From assembly GCA_009923895.1 (NCBI GenBank), contig RFSP01000118.1:1-6120 (forward strand): 6,120 nt of DNA. The letters run 5' to 3'. The notes beneath the pieces are model-generated. The model had not been told where the DNA came from and did no database searches. It saw only the letters and a program-made list of their open reading frames with translations. The position numbers and the translations under genes were made by a program. The number at the start of each line of letters is the position of its first letter. Position 1 is the first letter of the stretch. Shown here one piece after another: positions 5,701 to 6,120 of the stretch. This DNA comes from Betaproteobacteria bacterium. GTDB taxonomy: Bacteria > Pseudomonadota > Gammaproteobacteria > Burkholderiales > Burkholderiaceae_C.

Positions 5701-6120
5701 AGTCATCGTTTCATGATGAATCTTCCTCGACGCCGGTGAACTCGGCCATCGTGGCCGTCACAACGTCATCGGGGTCGACACCATCGGCTGGGGATGAAAT
5801 GGGGGTGTCCAAGTTGGCGCAGGCCCGGGCATTTGCAGAGCCCCTCTTGCGAGCCAACTTGCTCGATACCGGTGAAAACGCCTGGGACCATGCCAATGGT
5901 GTGGCCGACATTCTGCGGCGCATCGGCGCAGCGCCGTCGATGCAGGCGGCGAGTTTCCTGGTGTATGCGGGAGATTTTCTGCAGAGGCCGCAAGAGACCA
6001 TTGCTCGCGCGTTTGGGGACGCTGATGCCGAATTGGTGACGCTGACGCGCCGATTGGTGCAAGTGCAGCGTGCCGCCCGCGAAGCCGATCTGGAGCAGCA
6101 ACGGCAGCGCGAACAAACCG
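5697..6120 (+). CDS. relA: RelA-type (p)ppGpp synthetase, N-terminal part (partial)
   Basis: RelA/SpoT proteins make the alarmone (p)ppGpp from ATP and GTP or GDP; RelA responds to uncharged tRNA on the ribosome. Only the first 141 codons are present, running off the right edge. A Ser/Thr-rich non-conserved leader (residues 1-37) precedes the HD-like hydrolase region: LLDTGENAWDHANGVADILRRI (about 55-76), then FLVYAGDFLQRPQETIARAFG (87-107) and LTRRLVQVQRAAR (116-128). In a hydrolase-competent SpoT/Rel protein the HD pair would fall at residues 90-91, where this protein has Tyr-Ala, so hydrolysis is probably lost and RelA is preferred over SpoT. The synthetase domain and the regulatory C-terminal domains are outside the window. 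ATG 5697 overlaps the hydrolase stop (ATGA); the nearest purine-rich signal, GGGAG at 5678-5682, is 14 bases away. Met35 (5799) is an alternative start, since the leader looks unconserved. Confidence 0.87.
   Translation, partial: MKSSFHDESSSTPVNSAIVAVTTSSGSTPSAGDEMGVSKLAQARAFAEPLLRANLLDTGENAWDHANGVADILRRIGAAPSMQAASFLVYAGDFLQRPQETIARAFGDADAELVTLTRRLVQVQRAAREADLEQQRQREQT

Noticed and set aside
5711..6116. Two minus-strand frames opposite relA
   Set aside because: They overlap each other and the recognisable RelA N terminus; shadows.
1..6120. CRISPR array, insertion sequence, tRNA, toxin-antitoxin or defence genes
   Set aside because: No spaced repeats, terminal inverted repeats, transposase motifs, cloverleaf or small paired frames were seen; genes are ordinary core functions.

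Overview
No undescribed system is visible here. The window looks like ordinary core chromosome of a Burkholderiales betaproteobacterium, probably a member of or near the Comamonadaceae. This rests on high-GC coding with strong third-position bias, and on protein sequences and a gene order (mfd / ispD-ispF / EnvZ-OmpR type pair / bdhA / hydrolase-relA) that I recall from that group. I see no mobile element, tRNA, rRNA or CRISPR array, and no stretch over 300 bases without a gene.

Left part: the 5' portion of mfd (transcription-repair coupling factor) runs on the minus strand off the left edge. It is divergent from a plus-strand ispD-ispF operon (MEP isoprenoid pathway). The 42-base gap carries a perfect 12-bp palindrome that places a -10-like TAGAAT on both strands. 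Neither mfd nor ispD has a visible Shine-Dalgarno sequence.

Middle: ispF converges on a minus-strand two-component pair with only 10 bases between the stop codons, and a perfect inverted repeat spans both stops. The response regulator (OmpR type) is intact. Its sensor kinase reading frame is broken: an N-terminal piece with the first membrane segment and the start of the sensor region, and a C-terminal piece with the second membrane segment, HAMP, DHp and ATPase domains, lie in different frames. Most of the second half of the periplasmic domain seems to be missing. Upstream of the regulator is an OmpR-box-like sequence at the 3' end of bdhA.

Right part: minus-strand bdhA (3-hydroxybutyrate dehydrogenase, the last step in mobilising polyhydroxybutyrate) is divergent from a plus-strand alpha/beta hydrolase. 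The hydrolase overlaps the start of a relA-type (p)ppGpp synthetase gene that runs off the right edge. Three adjacent pairs (ispD/ispF, regulator/kinase, hydrolase/relA) share four-base ATGA overlaps, which suggests translational coupling. The most notable observations are the broken kinase, the symmetric divergent promoter, the stop-to-stop inverted repeat and the candidate autoregulatory OmpR site.
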